Part shown: positions 7,006 through 8,677 of the stretch, one piece after another
Layout of the letters: each line of letters begins with the position of its first letter
Position numbering within the stretch: position 1 is the first letter of the stretch
The notes under the pieces: generated by a model
What the model was told of the DNA's origin: nothing
Databases searched by the model: none
What the model saw: only the letters and a program-made list of their open reading frames with translations
Position numbers and translations under genes: made by a program
DNA from: Coriobacteriia bacterium
GTDB lineage: Bacteria; Actinomycetota; Coriobacteriia; WRKU01
Length of the DNA stretch: 8,677 nt
Assembly: GCA_009784095.1 (NCBI GenBank)
Contig: WRDL01000062.1
Coordinates: 1-8,677 of the forward strand
Direction: 5' to 3'

Positions 7006-8262
7006 ATGGATTTCGATGTGAAGGATATCGAACTTGCCGATAAAGGCAAGGAGCGGATCGTATGGGCCGAGAAGGATATGCCGGTCCTGACTTCCATTCG
7101 TGAACAGTTCGCTCACGACAGACCGTTCGAGGGTCTGCGTGTCGCCGCGTGCATGCATGTGACCACCGAGACCGCCAACTTGATGCGCACATTCGTTGCC
7201 GGTGGCGCAGATATCGCACTTTGTGCGAGCAATCCGCTTTCGACTCAAGATGATGTCGCTGCCGCTCTGGTCAAATACTACGATGTGGCGGTCTTTGCGA
7301 TAAACGACGAGGATACCGATACCTATTTCGCGCATATGGACGCGGTCATTGACCGAAAACCTCACATTACGATGGATGACGGCTGCGATCTGGTCAATAG
7401 GATCCACACCTTACACCCCGAACTGCTCGATAACATTCTCGGCGGGACCGAGGAGACGACCACCGGGGTGATCCGTCTGCGTGCGATGGCGACCGATAGC
7501 GCACTCAAATATCCGATTGTGGCGGTCAATGACGCAAACACCAAGCACATGTTCGACAACCGCTATGGGACCGGTCAGTCTACCATCGACGGTATCATCC
7601 GCGCGACCAACCGACTCATTGCGGGACGTACCGTGGTCATCAGCGGGTACGGCTGGTGCGGCAAGGGTGCTGCGATGCGTGCCGATGGGCTGGGTGCCAA
7701 TGTGATCGTCTGCGAGGTCGATCCTTTGGCCGCGCTTGAAGCGGTCATGGATGGATTTCGGGTCATGAAAGCGGCCGATGCTGCCAAAGAAGCCGACATC
7801 TGGATCACGGTGACCGGAGACATCAACGTCATCGATGAGCCGATGTTCAAGCACCTCAAAGACGGTGCTATCATCTGCAATAGCGGTCATTTCGATGTGG
7901 AGATCAATATCCCGTGGTTGCGTGAGCACGCCAGGAGCGCGCGTGTGGTCAAACCGCTCGTCGAGGAGTTCGTCCTCAAGGATGGACGTACGATCTATCT
8001 GTTGGCCGATGGGCGCCTCGTCAATCTGGCATGCGCTGAGGGGCATCCCGCCAGTGTCATGGATATGAGCTTTGCCAACCAGGCGCTTGCCGCCGCCTGG
8101 GTCGCAGACCAGAATGGGCTCGAGCCGGGAGTGTATGACCAACCGCGAGACATCGACGATAGCATCGCACGCATGAAACTTGATTCGATGGATATCAAGA
8201 TCGATACTTTGACCCCCGAGCAGGAAAAGTATCTCGCATCGTGGACGGAAGGTACCGCGTAA
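7006..8262 (+). CDS. ahcY: Adenosylhomocysteinase (S-adenosyl-L-homocysteine hydrolase), short type
   Basis: NAD-dependent cytosolic enzyme that splits S-adenosylhomocysteine into adenosine and homocysteine, relieving inhibition of methyltransferases and returning homocysteine to the methionine cycle. Its 418 aa is the short bacterial/archaeal form. Active-site motifs are all present: HVTTETA (His51, Glu55), MDDGCDL (Asp125), GGTEETTTG (Glu149/150), NDANTKHMFDNRYGTGQS (Lys180, Asp184, Asn185), the Rossmann motif GYGWCGKG (214-221), CNSGHFDVEI (His295) and AEGHP (His347). The usual Cys after YG in eukaryotic enzymes is Thr189 here, and the classical C-terminal Lys...Tyr-Arg-Tyr is absent; the chain ends PEQEKYLASWTEGTA. 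Some short archaeal homologues prefer S-inosylhomocysteine, so substrate choice is open. It probably shares a transcript with the LCP gene. No SAH or SAM riboswitch fits in the 21-bp gap. Confidence 0.97.
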   Translation: MDFDVKDIELADKGKERIVWAEKDMPVLTSIREQFAHDRPFEGLRVAACMHVTTETANLMRTFVAGGADIALCASNPLSTQDDVAAALVKYYDVAVFAINDEDTDTYFAHMDAVIDRKPHITMDDGCDLVNRIHTLHPELLDNILGGTEETTTGVIRLRAMATDSALKYPIVAVNDANTKHMFDNRYGTGQSTIDGIIRATNRLIAGRTVVISGYGWCGKGAAMRADGLGANVIVCEVDPLAALEAVMDGFRVMKAADAAKEADIWITVTGDINVIDEPMFKHLKDGAIICNSGHFDVEINIPWLREHARSARVVKPLVEEFVLKDGRTIYLLADGRLVNLACAEGHPASVMDMSFANQALAAAWVADQNGLEPGVYDQPRDIDDSIARMKLDSMDIKIDTLTPEQEKYLASWTEGTA

Positions 8263-8270
8263 CGTAAAGA

Positions 8271-8317
8271 GTCAGGAGCGATCAGCTCATTTTATACCAT
8301 TCACCCCTGACCCTTTT
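8271..8317 (+). terminator. Possible weak terminator after ahcY
   Basis: GTCAGG (8271-8276) pairs with CCTGAC (8306-8311), which is followed by CCTTTT. Inside the loop a small GAGC/GCTC hairpin (8276-8288) is followed by ATTTTAT. The long loop and short stems make termination uncertain. Confidence 0.35.
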
Positions 8318-8323
8318 GTCTCA

Positions 8324-8332
8324 TGCTATACT
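8324..8332 (+). promoter_or_regulatory. Extended -10 promoter for the tRNA genes
   Basis: TGcTATACT (8324-8332) is an extended -10 about 21 bases before the tRNA-Lys 5' end. CTGACC (8307-8312) resembles a -35 but the 14-base spacing is too short, so the extended -10 probably carries the activity. Confidence 0.6.
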
Positions 8333-8353
8333 TTTTTCTGCGCAATTTGAAAC

Positions 8354-8429
<76 letters not shown>

Positions 8430-8439
8430 TTCAAATAAT

Positions 8440-8466
8440 AAGAGAGCGCGAAAAGCGCTTTCTTTG
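8440..8466 (+). terminator. Intrinsic terminator hairpin between the tRNAs
   Basis: A ten-pair stem (8440-8449 with 8455-8464, one G-T pair) closes on a GAAAA loop, with core AGCGC/GCGCT and a T-rich 3' side TTTCTTTG. It starts 11 bases after tRNA-Lys. It may end tRNA-Lys transcripts or act as a processing hairpin if both tRNAs are co-transcribed; no separate promoter for tRNA-Leu is evident. Confidence 0.6.
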
Positions 8467-8477
8467 TTGATGCGTAT

Positions 8478-8563
8478 GCGGGCGTGGCGGAATTGGCAGA
8501 CGCGCTAGGTTTAGGTTCTAGTGGGCAACCCCCGTGGAGGTTCGAGTCCTCTCGCCCGCACCA
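8478..8563 (+). tRNA. tRNA-Leu(UAG)
   Basis: An 86-nt class II tRNA: acceptor GCGGGCG/CGCCCGC, D-arm with TGGC, anticodon loop TTTAGGT (8510-8516) with anticodon TAG at 8512-8514, a long variable arm (TGGGCAACCCCCGT region), T-arm GAGG-TTCGAGT-CCTC, and encoded CCA at 8561-8563. Confidence 0.98.
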
Positions 8564-8588
8564 ACATGATAATCCATTATGGGTCCAT

Positions 8589-8677
8589 AGAGGACTCGAA
8601 CCTGAGAAGGCAAAACAGTCCAGTGGACTGTTTTGGTTCGAGCGAAGCGAGATCTCGTGAATTGGCGAAGCCAAGGC
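8589..8677. repeat. tRNA-associated palindromic repeat element, cut by window edge
   Basis: Non-coding segment 25 bases after tRNA-Leu. Positions 8589-8603 are an exact 15-base inverted copy of the tRNA-Leu T-arm (8538-8552). CTCGAAC (8595-8601) pairs with GTTCGAG (8636-8642), enclosing an 11-bp perfect stem CAAAACAGTCC/GGACTGTTTTG (8611-8621/8625-8635). Then come the palindrome CGAGATCTCG (8648-8657) and a TTGGC-GAA-GCCAA hairpin (8662-8674). The layout suggests a repetitive mobile or structured element that continues beyond the edge. Identity is unknown. Confidence 0.6.
8611..8635. terminator. Symmetric hairpin, possible bidirectional terminator
   Basis: An 11-bp perfect stem with a three-base AGT loop ends in TTTTG on both strands, so it could stop transcription from either side. 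It would serve tRNA-Leu, which has no other terminator in view. Confidence 0.5.

Noticed and set aside
7411..8142. Minus-strand open frame of 243 codons opposite ahcY
   Set aside because: It lies wholly inside ahcY, resembles no family, and its composition is that of a shadow frame in G/C-ending codon DNA.
8611..8635. CRISPR repeat or phage att core
   Set aside because: There is no spacer-repeat periodicity, and a perfect self-palindrome without a direct tRNA-end duplication does not fit an att site.

Overview
The window is a gene-dense stretch of a bacterial chromosome with every protein gene and both tRNAs on the + strand. G+C is moderate and codon use favours G/C-ending codons. The envelope genes (MurA, an LCP ligase) and a haem-capture locus with membrane-anchored surface proteins point to a monoderm bacterium. 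MurA with a GCNIGSRKID active-site stretch, a leaderless-type murA start and an LCP protein with a LytR_C tail fit an anaerobic actinobacterium, perhaps Coriobacteriia-like. This placement is inference from sequence style, not a database match.

Positions 2-4124 hold a haem acquisition locus of three same-strand genes. First is the 3' part of a long surface protein with alternating FIVAR and NEAT/NEAT-like modules, cut by the left edge. It is followed by a Shp-like haem-binding protein overlapping it by 20 bp, and then by a lipoprotein of the IsdE/HtsA haem-binding family. The order (NEAT receptor, Shp, substrate-binding lipoprotein) matches the streptococcal shr-shp-htsA arrangement. The permease and ATPase (htsBC equivalents) do not follow; murA comes next. 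The likely flow is: NEAT modules capture haem outside, Shp relays it across the wall, and the lipoprotein delivers it to an ABC importer encoded elsewhere.

Positions 4125-8262 hold envelope and housekeeping genes: murA (first committed step of peptidoglycan precursor synthesis), a 191-bp gap with a possible promoter, a LytR-CpsA-Psr glycopolymer ligase, and 21 bp later ahcY of the short bacterial/archaeal type. murA seems to have its own extended -10 promoter placed so that transcription would start at the ATG itself.

Positions 8263-8677 hold tRNA-Lys(CUU) and tRNA-Leu(UAG). An extended -10 promoter lies upstream and an intrinsic terminator hairpin lies between them. Right after tRNA-Leu is a strongly structured non-coding segment with the tRNA T-arm sequence in inverted and then direct orientation, nested palindromes and small GAA-loop hairpins. 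It runs off the right edge and is the least explained part of the window.
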